Part shown: piece by piece, positions 1 to 10,382 of the stretch
Numbering within the stretch: position 1 is the first letter of the stretch
How the letters are laid out: each line of letters opens with the position of its first letter
Assembly: GCF_000340215.1 (NCBI RefSeq)
Contig: NW_006921534.1
Location: 1,731,053 to 1,795,052, forward strand
Direction of reading: 5' to 3'
Length of the DNA: 64,000 nt
Source of the DNA: Pseudocercospora fijiensis CIRAD86
Taxonomy: Eukaryota > Ascomycota > Dothideomycetes > Mycosphaerellales > Mycosphaerellaceae
The notes under the pieces: model-generated
Seen by the model: only the letters and a program-made list of their open reading frames with translations
Database searches by the model: none
What the model was told of the DNA's origin: nothing
Position numbers and translations under genes: made by a program

Positions 1-1
1 G

Positions 2-1846
2 AAGGGCAAGAAGCCAGATGAGCTGGCCAAGGAGATCGCAGAAAAGCTCCAGTCACCACTTTTGGAACGAGTCGAGGCTGAAAAGACCTTTGTGCGCTTC
101 TTTTTCAAGCCAGAGCATCTTGCCAAGCTTGTGATTCCAGCAATTCATCAGCAGAATGCCGACTACGGTTTCAACCCATCGCTTGGTCTCGAAGACCCTT
201 CAAATCCAGCTTCTCGACACAAGAAAGTGATAGTGGAATACTCCAGTCCGAACATCGCGAAAGAGTTCCACACTGGCCATCTGCGAAGCACTATCATCGG
301 AGGCTTCCTGGTCAAGCTGTTTGAGCGTGCGGGATGGCAAGCTATCTCCATGAACTATCTCGGTGATTGGGGAAAGCAATACGGCATCCTTTCTGAGGGC
401 TTCGAGAAATATGGAAACGAGGAAGAGCTTTTAAAGGACCCAGTGAAGCACCTGAATGAGGTCTACGTCAAGATCAATCGCGACAACTCCGAGGAGCAGA
501 AGCCCGCGAAGGTGCTTACAGAGAAGAAGACTGCGCTTGAGCAGCTCAAGAACCCACCTCCACCAAAGAAGCCAGCTAAAGGCAAGGAAGCTCCGCCACC
601 ACCACCAAAGTGGACCGATGAACAGGAGCAGGAACTCCAAAACGTCACGGCAGAGCTGGAAAAGGTTCAACAAGAATTAATCAATAAGCCCAGCATTGAC
701 GAAAAAGCCCGTCGCTTCTTTAAGCGCATGGTTGACGGAGATCCAGAAGCACTGAAGAATTGGCAACGTTTCCGACAGCTGTCAATCGATGCCTACATTA
801 AGATGTATGCTCGCTTGAACATCAAGTTTGACGACTACAGCGGCGAATCGACCGTCAAGGAAGAAGACATGGAGAAGGCGGCCAAAGTGCTGCAAGAGAA
901 GGGTATTAGCGAAGAGAGCAAAGGTGCCATCATTGTTGATCTGGCGAAGCACGGACACCCAACGTTGGGCAAGACGCTTGTCAAGAAGAGTGACGGTACA
1001 TCACTTTACCTCACCCGTGACATCGCTGCCAACTTTGAGCGTTACGAAAAATACCACTTCGACCACATGATATATGTGATTGCCTCGCAGCAGGATGTTC
1101 ACGTGAAGCAATTCTTCACGATCTTATCGTTGATGGGCCCGCCGTACAAGGACATTGTTGAGAAATGCAAGAACATCAGCTTCGGCATGGTCAAGGATCC
1201 TAAGGGCCAGACCATGAGTACTCGCAAGGGTACAGTCATCTCGCTGGCGGACAGTCTGGATAACGCGAAGGATTTTATGCACAACGTGATGAAGGGGAAT
1301 CGAGAAAAGTATGAGCAGGTCGAGAATCCAGAGGCTACCGCGGACATCCTTGCCATTTCTGCCATCATGGTCCAGGATTACAGCGGCAAGATGGTCAATG
1401 GCTACAACTTCGACATGGACAGGATGACCAGCTTCGAGGGTGACACTGGCCCGTATCTGCAGTACTCGCACGCCCGCCTGTGCTCCATTAAGCGGAAAGC
1501 GGGAGTGTCGGACGGGGAAATGGTGAAGGCAGATCTCAGCCTTATCACTGCCAAAGAAGGAGTGCTGCTCATCCGATCACTTGCACAATGGCCGGATGTC
1601 TTCCTCAACACGTACAAGACGCAGGAGCCCGTCACTGTGCTCTCATATCTCTTCAAGATGTCGCATATGCTCAGCTCGTGCTACGATGCGATCGACAGGA
1701 ACAACAACAACGCCAAGACGCTGAGCGTTATGTATGCGGACAGCGCAGAGAAGAAGGTGGCTCTGATGGCAATGTACGAGGCGGCCAGAATTGTGCTCAA
1801 CAACGGCATGCAATTGCTCGGGCTTTCTCCTGTGCAGAGGATGTAG
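2..1846 (+). CDS. Arginyl-tRNA synthetase, 5' truncated by window edge
   Basis: Class I aminoacyl-tRNA synthetase that charges tRNA-Arg with arginine. The reading frame is already open at base 2, so the start and the first part of the N-terminal domain lie outside the window. The HIGH-type signature appears as SSPNIAKEFHTGH (about nt 242-280), followed by LGDWGKQYG. A MSTRKG stretch near nt 1213 sits where KMSKS occurs in relatives. The C-terminal anticodon-binding (DALR-type) domain ends with LLGLSPVQRM, the usual end of the family, so the 3' end is complete. Odd point: a charged, proline-rich low-complexity insert (PPPPKK, PPPPPK; about nt 546-640) followed by a Glu/Gln-rich helix interrupts the catalytic region. 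No intron is visible in this part. Whether it serves cytosol, mitochondria or both cannot be told without the N-terminus. Confidence 0.95.
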   Translation, partial: KGKKPDELAKEIAEKLQSPLLERVEAEKTFVRFFFKPEHLAKLVIPAIHQQNADYGFNPSLGLEDPSNPASRHKKVIVEYSSPNIAKEFHTGHLRSTIIGGFLVKLFERAGWQAISMNYLGDWGKQYGILSEGFEKYGNEEELLKDPVKHLNEVYVKINRDNSEEQKPAKVLTEKKTALEQLKNPPPPKKPAKGKEAPPPPPKWTDEQEQELQNVTAELEKVQQELINKPSIDEKARRFFKRMVDGDPEALKNWQRFRQLSIDAYIKMYARLNIKFDDYSGESTVKEEDMEKAAKVLQEKGISEESKGAIIVDLAKHGHPTLGKTLVKKSDGTSLYLTRDIAANFERYEKYHFDHMIYVIASQQDVHVKQFFTILSLMGPPYKDIVEKCKNISFGMVKDPKGQTMSTRKGTVISLADSLDNAKDFMHNVMKGNREKYEQVENPEATADILAISAIMVQDYSGKMVNGYNFDMDRMTSFEGDTGPYLQYSHARLCSIKRKAGVSDGEMVKADLSLITAKEGVLLIRSLAQWPDVFLNTYKTQEPVTVLSYLFKMSHMLSSCYDAIDRNNNNAKTLSVMYADSAEKKVALMAMYEAARIVLNNGMQLLGLSPVQRM

Positions 1847-3294
1847 AAGAGGACGGAGATGCATGGGTCCGGCGTTTCGGCGAGCGAGTTCATGTAGCAT
1901 GTTAGCATGATGTGGCAGCCAAACGCCCAGGATACGGCGGGAGTCCTCCTGCGACGGGTCTGGGAGACATGATTGTCTCCGTTAGCTATGCCGCCTCTTA
2001 TCACTGATGGCTTGAGATAGACCGAAGTGTTCATCAAGCAACGTCTTTTTCTCATCTTTGCCTCTCATGGTTGTCGCACGGCAGATCCAGAGCCACAGTC
2101 TGATCGCCTTCGAGCATTCCTGCTTTGCGGAGAGCTTCTCCGTACTTGCGTTTCACAGCATGCAAACGCAGACGTGGAGCCTCGAGAGCCTGTCTCATCA
2201 GGCTTCGCTTCTGCCGCCAATCGTGTTACCAAGGTACAGCTTGACATCGGAATGACAAGGACTTACGGACTGAAAATGTCGACCATTGTGTTGTAGCAGT
2301 TCAATAATCTTCGACGTCACGTTCCCTCGGTCGAAACGGTCGGAAAAGCTTCTGGACCATTTCACGCCATGTGCTGCACCGCACCCACCTTTTATCACTG
2401 GTGGCGTTCGGGGAAATGGCGGTGAGGCAGACTCTGGCACGGCTGCGAACATCTAGGAACCAGATGTTTTTTTTTGGGGCTGTGCTGTGCTGTGCTTCCG
2501 ATTTCTTCCACTTCGCGATGTCGTGCATTCGGATGAAATGGTGAGATCTGGGATTCCAGGCAGAGGCTTCTCCAGACTCCAGGTGCGCGCGAGGTGGGAT
2601 GTTCATTGTTCCCAGCACTGGAGAGGCGTGGCGCGAAGAAGAACTGCGATCGCTCTGACTGCAGGCGTTTCTCGACCACGAACTGCTGGAGGTGTTTGCC
2701 GTCATATGGCATATGGCTGGGTGAAGGTTTGTGACAGCCTACTGTAGTAACTGTACCTCTGCGTCTCTGGCCTGTCGGTGGCATCCACCTCCCGCTGCAG
2801 GCCCCGTCGCCCATTGTGTCTAGTTTCCCAGCACCAGCACCCCAGACTTTGGGCTCCCATCGGCCTGTGGCAATTTCACCTCCTCCAAGGCCCGCTTGCT
2901 GCCCATCCATCAGCGCCGCTTACTGCTACTACTGTACTGATATGATTATGCGCCCGGCACCTGCGCACGCACAACACGCTGCGAGTCGCCGCCGCCCGTA
3001 TAAGTTATCCTGCTGCGCTGCATGCCGCTGCCGCTGCCGCTGCCGCTGCCGCTGCCCACCCCGAGCTCTCGTGCTGTGACTCTCCGCTTCTGCACACCGG
3101 TGAGCTCCAGCAACCAAACGCACGTCAGTGGCCAGGCGCAAACACTCATCCGCCTGCCTGTTCCTCTGCCGCTCCTCGCCCAACAATGACCTTGCGCTAT
3201 CCGAGACATCGCACAATGAATTCACCACCACAAGCACCCTCCAACCAGCCTCGACGGTAGCACTTGACACCGACACTTCCTCGCTTAGCTAGCG
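1847..3294. other. Intergenic stretch, promoter side of the next gene
   Basis: No convincing gene is seen. It contains a T-run near 2467-2475 and a (CCGCTG)n microsatellite at about 3025-3057. The part near 3100-3290 is C-rich and probably belongs to the promoter or 5' leader of the next gene. Small frames here lack coding character. Confidence 0.5.
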
Positions 3295-3457
3295 GCACCG
3301 CCCGGCATCGCGTCACTCAGACCAAGCATCGACCATCGCTACTTGCGCCAAAGTTGACCGCAGCCCTCTACACACGCCTGAGGCCGCAGTCAAAAGATGC
3401 CTGAAGGGGGAGCCTCAAGCCGCCACGGTCGCAGACTACGACAGCGATGGCAGTTGT

Positions 3458-5392
3458 GTGAAGCCCGGAACCGAGGTGTCCGCGAAGCAGAATGCCTCCG
3501 CTGGGAGACGCCATGAGCCGCAGAAAACGCCATCTCGGACACCGAAACAGGCGCAGGCCACGACTCGACGAGAGCCCAGTGACTCGGGTTACTCGTCACA
3601 GAACAGTACTGCGCAGGCGCAGGCGCAGGCGAAGGCGAAGGCCATGCCTGCCCCGCTGTCAATCCCGACCCAGAATGCAGCACGTCAGCCGGCATCGACA
3701 CCAATGAGTCCCACCAAGTCCAACACCAAGAGACCCATCGTTCACAGACACGACAGTGGTCGTAGTAGATCACAGACCACTGTGCAGCCGGCATCGAAGC
3801 CGCACGACAAATGCGACGATCGCAACTGTCGAGATCCCGACTGTCCAACGAGCCGCAACAAGGAGCGACGCAAAACGATGTATGTGTCGCAACCGCTGCC
3901 ATCTCCCGCAACAGCGCATCCATATGCGCAAATTCCGCCATACCAGTATGGTCGGAAAATGCCTCCTCCACCGCTACCGCTGCAGCGAACTGCATCCCGA
4001 CCTGGCCGGCCTCAGAGCTTCCATGCTGGCATGCCATTGCCATACTCTGCATCGCAACCAGGTCCGCCGCCTGCTCAGTCGGCTTATTACTACACCCAAG
4101 GCTATGGCCAACCATCTGCGTACGCCGCGACACCTTCGAGCCAACAAATCTACGTACCCGCGTCGCCCGTCACTCCCATGGTGCCTCCTTCGCCAACGTC
4201 ACCAAATGCTGCTGGCTATCCTGGCTATCCGGGAGGAATAATATCTGCACGCATACCCAACCCGAACGTTGCGGGCATGGAACCGCCAAAGCTAGCTCCC
4301 AATCCGGGTCTTCCAATTCGAACCTCAGCTCGACGACCTGACAATCGGCCTCCGCCAGCCACCTATCCAAACGATTCAGCGACGACCAGCGACTCAGAGA
4401 CTGGCTCCGACTGCGAGTCTGAGGAAGAGTATCAGCGACGCAGAGAGGCTGCGGGACGTCGGCGACGACGCTCTTCCTACGTTGACCATCGATCGAAGTC
4501 TCGGCCGCGAAACAAGTCTCGTGGTCACGACGCTGTAATTGCAACGGTGACGCGCTCGACTCACTCGCGCCGTCCGTCGATGGGCAAATCATATTACACC
4601 GACTCATACGTACCCACCCGACGAAACAGTCTGAGAGACCCTCGAACAGAACGCCTTCACCGAGCGCCGTACTCTGACAACGGCCCTGGCTATTCGTCAG
4701 ACAATTTCGACTCTGACCGAACTTCTGGTGCTGTGGTCCATACTCGACACAGCGCGCCAACATCGAAGCAACATAGTCGTCGGCCATCCGTGTCGACCAA
4801 TGCTTCATCAGGAGGCACAAAGGCAACAACACTATCGAGCGTGACCGATTATTCACGCGCGATCATAGAAGACTCGCGCGGGCGACGTGTCGTCTACTTG
4901 TCAAAGGAACAGCAAGCTGAGCTCATCAAGCAACACCAGCGACAGAAGCTTCAAGACTCGCTTGACGAACAGGAACGCCTTGCGAATATGCGCTTCAACG
5001 CTGCTAGCGATTACCAAAAAGAGATGTCTGGTGGGGTTGATGGCTATCAGATGAGCGCCGAGAACATCAAGAACTTGAATCGCACGTCGAAGCCACCATC
5101 TCGATCGCATATGTCAGGTCGGAGCGGCAAGTCAGCCGGGTCCGGCTCTAAAGCGTCTCGATCCAATGGAGTGAAGATCCACGCTGGTGGTACTGTTCTT
5201 CACGTCGACGGAGACATGGCGATGCAAGTCCGCACTACTGATGACGGCGAAGTTCATCTCGTACTCGGCAATGGACGCGAGATTGAATACAACAGCAGCT
5301 CCAAGGGAAGCAGCCGGTCCAGAGTCTCTCGAGGAAGAGACAGAAACCGCATCCCAGAAGCCGATGAAGGAGGCTATGAGAGACCTCTTTAA
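3458..5392 (+). CDS. Disordered Ser/Arg/Pro-rich protein, 5' end unresolved
   Basis: Unrecognised protein. The frame is open from a stop just before 3295 to the stop at 5390-5392, but has no ATG before about codon 58 of the visible frame (MPAPLSIPTQ). The first positions are therefore only the safely coding part, and a real start probably sits in an upstream exon. Visible in order: a basic Ser/Thr/Gln-rich N-terminus, a Cys cluster (CDDRNCRDPDC) near codon 127, a long Pro/Tyr/Gln-rich stretch, an acidic patch (SDSETGSDCESEEE), Arg/Ser-rich segments with SRRPS-like phospho-sites, a short charged helix (KEQQAELIKQHQRQK), and a more ordered C-terminal segment (VKIHAGGTVLHVDGD...VHLVLGNG) that could be a small beta fold. 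Most of it looks intrinsically disordered. No function is claimed. Confidence 0.75.
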   Translation: MKPGTEVSAKQNASAGRRHEPQKTPSRTPKQAQATTRREPSDSGYSSQNSTAQAQAQAKAKAMPAPLSIPTQNAARQPASTPMSPTKSNTKRPIVHRHDSGRSRSQTTVQPASKPHDKCDDRNCRDPDCPTSRNKERRKTMYVSQPLPSPATAHPYAQIPPYQYGRKMPPPPLPLQRTASRPGRPQSFHAGMPLPYSASQPGPPPAQSAYYYTQGYGQPSAYAATPSSQQIYVPASPVTPMVPPSPTSPNAAGYPGYPGGIISARIPNPNVAGMEPPKLAPNPGLPIRTSARRPDNRPPPATYPNDSATTSDSETGSDCESEEEYQRRREAAGRRRRRSSYVDHRSKSRPRNKSRGHDAVIATVTRSTHSRRPSMGKSYYTDSYVPTRRNSLRDPRTERLHRAPYSDNGPGYSSDNFDSDRTSGAVVHTRHSAPTSKQHSRRPSVSTNASSGGTKATTLSSVTDYSRAIIEDSRGRRVVYLSKEQQAELIKQHQRQKLQDSLDEQERLANMRFNAASDYQKEMSGGVDGYQMSAENIKNLNRTSKPPSRSHMSGRSGKSAGSGSKASRSNGVKIHAGGTVLHVDGDMAMQVRTTDDGEVHLVLGNGREIEYNSSSKGSSRSRVSRGRDRNRIPEADEGGYERPL

Positions 5393-6027
5393 AATCCTCG
5401 GCGATTCTGGAATCGAATCGCACACACGAACACTTGACGATTTACCACGATCTATCACATCATATCACGACATACCTGTCCATGTCCACGTCCATCTGGC
5501 CTTTTCAGCATCACAGCGTTCCAGCGAATCTTGCAGCGATTTTACCACCCTTCCCAAACCTCCTTGGCTTGAGCGTTCAACTTTTTTTTTCACTTTCTAT
5601 TTTGGATACCCAACCCCAATATCGCTTACCATTTTGACTGTGACTGGGTGAAGAGTTCTGAGCTCCGAAAATACGAGAACATGACAAGACCTGTGAGGGA
5701 GGCAGGAGGGAGGGAGGGGGAGAGGAAGAACGAATTTTACGAGTACGAGGAAAAGGGGAAAAAAAGTCGAAAAGGATTGATGATTTTGAGATATTTGAAA
5801 ATGTTTCTTTTTTCTTTTCTTTTCTTTTTGCGCTTTGATGCTATGCTATGCTGGGAAACCCGCCCCCACCCTGTTTGTTTTGCTTCTGAAACAGGGCATG
5901 CCAAAGATTGATGAATGAATGAATGAAGCAGCTTGGAAGAAGGAAGTGTTCGACACAGGTTTTCTTTTTCTTCTTGGCTGCTCAAATTTAGCCCTGTGAG
6001 CGAGGAAAGATGATTTTTCTCTTCTGC

Positions 6028-6069
6028 TGTTTGTTTTGTTTTGTTTTGTTTTGTTTTGTTTTGTTTGTT
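6028..6069. repeat. (TTTTG)n microsatellite
   Basis: About eight copies of a GTTTT pentamer in a row, read directly from the sequence, in the shared 3' intergenic region. Confidence 0.95.
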
Positions 6070-6224
6070 AGCTATATATACCCCTCGTGAGCGTTCCGGA
6101 ACGACTAGCATTGTTGAATTGAATGATGGATGGATGGTACGGTACCTACTTCTCCGACACCCCCAAGAAGTGAGGAATGAAAAAAGACTGATGACTGCTG
6201 CTGGTACGGAAGATGGATAATGAA

Positions 6225-6278
6225 AGGAATGGAATGGAATGGCAGATGAACGAGAATGCAATGCAATGCAATGCAATG
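6225..6278. repeat. Adjacent (GGAAT)n and (AATGC)n pentamer repeats
   Basis: Three GGAAT units near 6225-6242 and five AATGC units at 6255-6278. A related ATGTC/CATGT run follows near 6408-6424. All are five-base periods, which is unusual for so many independent microsatellites in 400 bp. Confidence 0.9.
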
Positions 6279-7050
6279 AATGACTGTACGAAACTCTTTT
6301 TATCATCGAAGGAGATTGAGATTGCAAAAGAGAAAGCATCACTGCTATATATGTATATCGTATCGATACGATCGGATCGCACTTGGAAACGCAGTATCCT
6401 TCTCATTCATGTCATGTCATGTCATTGCATTTCATTCATACTACTCTCTACCTTATCCATCATGCTGTCTGTACGCTATCTACATACCATCTCATGTGGT
6501 ATCTCGGCTGATCTACAAGCGAGAGAGAGCACTCAAAACCCAAACACCTCCAAATGCCGCTTGCTTGCTTGCTATCCACCAGGGAGAAAAAAAAACCACC
6601 ACCAAATTTCATCTTGTCTCGGAGTATCTCTTCCTTGCACTTGCCATGCATCGCACCTCGGTCCGCCACGTTACAGGCGACGGCAGCCCAATCCGTAAAT
6701 AATCCGGCCACGCTTGGTGCCCAAAGTCACACAAACAAGCGTGGGATTGATTTAGAAATCCTGCGTCCGAAGAACTCCAGCGTTCATCACACAGGAGCTA
6801 AAAGTTCCAATTCGTTCCACGTCGGTGCAAAAAAATTTTGCTCATCAGATACCACTACCACTAGTCTTGTGGTAGGGTGAGACAGAAATGCAGGAGAAGT
6901 CACCGTGTCAACGTGGCAGGGATTGCTTCGTCGCCCTCACGCAGGTGCAGTGCGAGCTCTCATCAACTTGCATACCTTTCATCCTCTGGGCCAGTTGCAT
7001 GGGGTTCGCAAAGAGTCGATCATGCTTCTTGCACCACGAAGGCGTTCGTC

Positions 7051-8418
7051 TCATTCCAAGTCGCTGTCTTGACCGCCGCGGCGGTAGCCTCCCGAACGCC
7101 CACCACGGTCCTTCTTCTTGGGGGAGCTTTGTCGCGTGCTTCGATATTCAGATGAGTAGCGCGGGTTCTCAGAGGCGCGTGGGCGGTACTCGTCGTAATA
7201 GCTTGCAGTCCGAGTGCCGCTAGACTCGGTGTAGGCTGTTGTCAGGGTCTCGGATTCTGGGCCAGCTGTGTAGGAGAAGTCTCTCTTCTTTGGTGATTCA
7301 GAGCGGGACGAAACACGGTCGCGATGGTTCCTGCGTGCTGAAGCAGGCTTTGATGGGCTGGATGACTTGCGGGGAGAAGCATGGACTGGGGGAGGTGGTG
7401 GAGGAGCGCTGGCCTCTCGAGCCAGAGCAGACGCTGCTTCTTCTGCCTCTCGCTTCCAGCGACGCTCCATCTTTGCAGCTTCATGGCGTGCTCGTCTCTC
7501 TGCTCGCTCCTTTTCTTTCTCCTCGTCTTTCTTCGGCAGAAGGTTCTGGTTGGAAGACTCGCTGAGGACGGTCTCGGTCATGACATCGGATCGATCGTAA
7601 GCGCTGCTGTCGTATGCCTCGCTGTCTGCCACCCGGTTCATGCCACCGACACGCGCAGGCTTTTCCTTCTTGTACTGCTTGACATCGCGGTCACGGTAGC
7701 GCTTTGAGTGGTGTCCATGTGCAGGTCCATGATATTCGGTGTCAGCGTCAGTGCGAAGCTCAGTCATTTCATCTGTAACAGTCCTAGTGCCGTATGTGGT
7801 GGTGTAGTCGGTGAAGTCGTCCTTGTAGGTCACGGAGTGCGTCTTGCCCCATCCACGCTGTGCCAGTATACCTTTTCTGCCCTTCTCGTCTCTGCCCACC
7901 ACCGAACGTGCTTGATGCTTGGCCCAGGCAATACTCTGGGTGCCAGCGATAGTACCGCCGCCCAGCTTCGTGCTCTTTGTTGCATTGCTCAGCGTCTTGC
8001 CGTCTGGGCCCTTGCGACGAAGGACTGTAGACTTGTAGTCATCCCAATCGCCTTGACGCCATCGAAAGCCACCATTCTTGGCCCAGAAGAAGAACCAGAT
8101 CGAGGCAATGACCATGGCAGCGCCAAGAATAGCGAAGAGTGCGAAGAAGCCCTTGTTGTTGAAATCTTGCGGCGGTCTGGTACCTGCTCCTGGATGGAAG
8201 GTTGTTGCTGCTCTCGGGACAAGGGCGGTTCGTGCTTGGAGGTCTAGGGATTTGGCTGGTGATGCAGTGTCTGGCTGGGCATGGGCATCGCGGCGGACCA
8301 GCTTCGACGCGAATTCGTCGAGGTCGAGCGAGGACAAGTGTAGATCCGAGGTAGGCGCTTGGCTCTGACTGCCTCTAGCAACAGCGAGGAAGCCGGTCGC
8401 TGGCAATGTGGGAGGCAT
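7051..8418 (-). CDS. Single-pass membrane protein with long charged cytosolic tail
   Basis: 455 aa, one exon, ATG at 8418. The N-terminal ~85 residues are Ser/Ala/Asp-rich without a clear signal peptide. One strong membrane segment (FFALFAILGAAMVIASIWFFFWA) lies near residues 92-114. It is followed by a conserved-looking block, WRQGDWDDYKSTVLRRKGPDG, which I associate with a family of fungal membrane proteins loosely annotated as endosomal SPRY-domain proteins; that name is from memory and weak. A Tyr/Thr/Asp-rich middle, a highly charged coiled-coil-like segment (KKDEEKEKERAERRARHEAAK), a PPPPPP run and a Ser/Arg/Pro-rich C-terminus follow. A trafficking or adaptor role at an endomembrane is only inference. 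Confidence 0.8.
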   Translation of the reverse strand: MPPTLPATGFLAVARGSQSQAPTSDLHLSSLDLDEFASKLVRRDAHAQPDTASPAKSLDLQARTALVPRAATTFHPGAGTRPPQDFNNKGFFALFAILGAAMVIASIWFFFWAKNGGFRWRQGDWDDYKSTVLRRKGPDGKTLSNATKSTKLGGGTIAGTQSIAWAKHQARSVVGRDEKGRKGILAQRGWGKTHSVTYKDDFTDYTTTYGTRTVTDEMTELRTDADTEYHGPAHGHHSKRYRDRDVKQYKKEKPARVGGMNRVADSEAYDSSAYDRSDVMTETVLSESSNQNLLPKKDEEKEKERAERRARHEAAKMERRWKREAEEAASALAREASAPPPPPPVHASPRKSSSPSKPASARRNHRDRVSSRSESPKKRDFSYTAGPESETLTTAYTESSGTRTASYYDEYRPRASENPRYSSEYRSTRQSSPKKKDRGGRSGGYRRGGQDSDLE

Positions 8419-9239
8419 ATTGCGCTCTGGTATGGGATGAAATTATTACCGACTGTGCTGCCGGCCGAAGCCCCAGCAGAAGACGGAGTTGTCGTGCAGT
8501 CGAGATCGTGCTTTGCGGCGATTGCAAATGCCGCTAGAATGTGCTAAGCTGGTGCGTAATGATGGAAGGCGTGTGCTGTTGATGGACGCTGGAATGCGTG
8601 GCCGTAGCGGTGGTTTCGATGCTTTCTCTGCTCTTGCCCGCCATCTCCAGCCTCGCGCTTTCTGTTTACCCTGTCGACGTTGACGAGGAAACCACGCTAC
8701 GTCACTGCGAACGAGGAACCCTGAAATAGCCGCTGCGCTCCACCTCCCCGACCGACATGCATCAACACCTTTCCGCGCTCCGGATGCATCTCAGTCGGTG
8801 CTGCAACACCTTCTGCTTGTTAAATAACAGTCTCCGTCTGCCTCAACGCCCACAGCCCGGTTCTCCTTGCATTCAACGCAGCTGCGGAGGATAAGCAGCA
8901 TGAGGCATGCGAGTGTCCATAGCGGAAGGCCGCGGCACCTCGGTATGTTGAGGACGAAGACGAGCGTGATGGACGAATGGCAGGGCAAGGCAAGGCAAGG
9001 CAAGGCAAGGCAAGGCAAGGGAGGGGAGGGGAGGGCAAGGCAAAGCATTAACGTCGAGCTGGGCGAGAGTTTCGACGACCTCTCAGTGCTTCAAGATTGC
9101 TAGACAAAAACTACTGTTGCGACTTCTGCAGACACGAGTCCTGTATCATACCCTGAACCTCTCCCTCTCCCCTAACACTCGCCCATTATAAGTTATTGCC
9201 TCTTGCTACTCACCCTACGCAATTCCTAATTAACCAGCC
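8419..9239. other. Divergent promoter region
   Basis: It separates a - gene (start 8418) from a + gene (start 9240), so both promoters lie here. It holds the GGCAA repeat and a TATA-like TTATAAGTT at about 9187-9195, roughly 50 bp from the ATG of the esterase. No gene is supported. Confidence 0.55.
8983..9045. repeat. (GGCAA)n / (GGGGA)n compound pentamer repeat
   Basis: About seven GGCAA units, then three GGGGA units, then GGCAA again, read directly. It lies about 200 bp upstream of the esterase start. Confidence 0.95.
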
Positions 9240-10382
9240 ATGGGTATTGTTTCCTGGCAGCCTGCAAAGGCAATATGGACCCTCGTCGCCATCATCATCA
9301 ACGCCGCGCGACTGCCAGTATGGGTGATCTGGTACCTCCCTGTGTCTATGCGACCACACCCAGCATGGACCTACAGGCAGGCGATCATGGTCGAAATCGT
9401 GCGGTCGTTCCTTTGGAATGCTTCAATGGTTCAGCTCAAGACTCCGCTGTCTTTAAAGCCGCTCGCTGAGCGACAGAAGTGGAAGGTCGCCCAGCCAGCA
9501 TCTTCGACCGCATACACGGGACCAGCCAATGCTGATCCCAACATCAAGCCGGAATCGGTGGGTGGAACCTGGTACCCAACTCCACCTCCACAAGGTGGCT
9601 TGAACAAGCCAAAGATCGTCGTCATGCATCTCCACGGCGGTGCATACGTTATTGGAGATGGCAGGACGAACGACGCTGGTTTCGCCGCGAAGACTTTGAT
9701 CGAGCAGACCCCGGCCACGCACGTGTACGCTCCACAATATCGCTTGTCGTCGAACCCGGGCGGCCAGTTCCCTGCGGCTCTCCAAGATGCGATCACCGCG
9801 TACGCATATGTCGTCGAAGTCGAGAACATTGCTCCGAGCAAAATTGTCTTGTCTGGTGACAGTGCCGGCGCCAACTTGGCGCTCGCGTTGACTCGCTACC
9901 TGACTGAATACGGTCCTTCGATTGGCCTCGGGCTTCCCCTCGCAACTTGGCTTTGGTCGCCTTGGGTATCGCCTTTGGGATCTCTCACTTCAGAGAGCTT
10001 CAACAAGAGCGAAAACAAAGCTACGGATTATATCACAGCTTCTTTTGGCGCCTGGGGTGCACATAGCTACCAGCCTAGAAAGGAGACGGGCATCACCTTG
10101 GACCACCCCTACATCAGCTTCACCAACACACATGTTTTCTCGACACCCGTTCCAATCTACATCTCGACCGGAGAATGCGAGGTCCTCTATGGTGAAGACG
10201 TCAGACTGGCCGAAAGCATGGCTTCGATCAAGGGTAACGATGTGACGCTACAGGTCGAGGAGCACAGCGTCCATGATACAATCCTGGCTGCTCCGCTTGT
10301 TGGCTTTGAGAAGGAAGCTACTCAAGCTGCTAAGAGAGCAGGAGATTGGTTAAGAGAAATCGATAAGACTGCAAAGTTGTAA
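9240..10382 (+). CDS. HSL-family alpha/beta hydrolase (esterase/lipase-like)
   Basis: 380 aa, one exon, ATG in good context (CAGCCATGG). The oxyanion-hole motif HGGAY is at about residue 132, the nucleophile elbow GDSAG at about 206, and a His in EEHSVHDT near residue 343 fits the catalytic His. An acidic residue in the EVLYGEDVRL stretch is a candidate for the third member. This pattern defines the hormone-sensitive-lipase family, which hydrolyses short acyl esters. An N-terminal hydrophobic segment (AIWTLVAIIINAARLPVWVIWYL) suggests a membrane anchor, probably ER, as in steryl acetyl hydrolases. Substrate is not determinable. It is the last host gene before the first RIP island. Confidence 0.92.
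   Translation: MGIVSWQPAKAIWTLVAIIINAARLPVWVIWYLPVSMRPHPAWTYRQAIMVEIVRSFLWNASMVQLKTPLSLKPLAERQKWKVAQPASSTAYTGPANADPNIKPESVGGTWYPTPPPQGGLNKPKIVVMHLHGGAYVIGDGRTNDAGFAAKTLIEQTPATHVYAPQYRLSSNPGGQFPAALQDAITAYAYVVEVENIAPSKIVLSGDSAGANLALALTRYLTEYGPSIGLGLPLATWLWSPWVSPLGSLTSESFNKSENKATDYITASFGAWGAHSYQPRKETGITLDHPYISFTNTHVFSTPVPIYISTGECEVLYGEDVRLAESMASIKGNDVTLQVEEHSVHDTILAAPLVGFEKEATQAAKRAGDWLREIDKTAKL

Larger units (their letters stand above)
5393..7050. other. Intergenic region between convergent genes, simple-repeat rich
   Basis: It lies between the + gene ending at 5392 and the - gene ending at 7051, so both 3' UTRs fall here. It is rich in short repeats (TTTTG, GGAAT, AATGC, ATGTC) and homopolymers such as T-runs near 5582 and A-runs near 6588 and 6830. 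No gene is supported. Confidence 0.5.
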
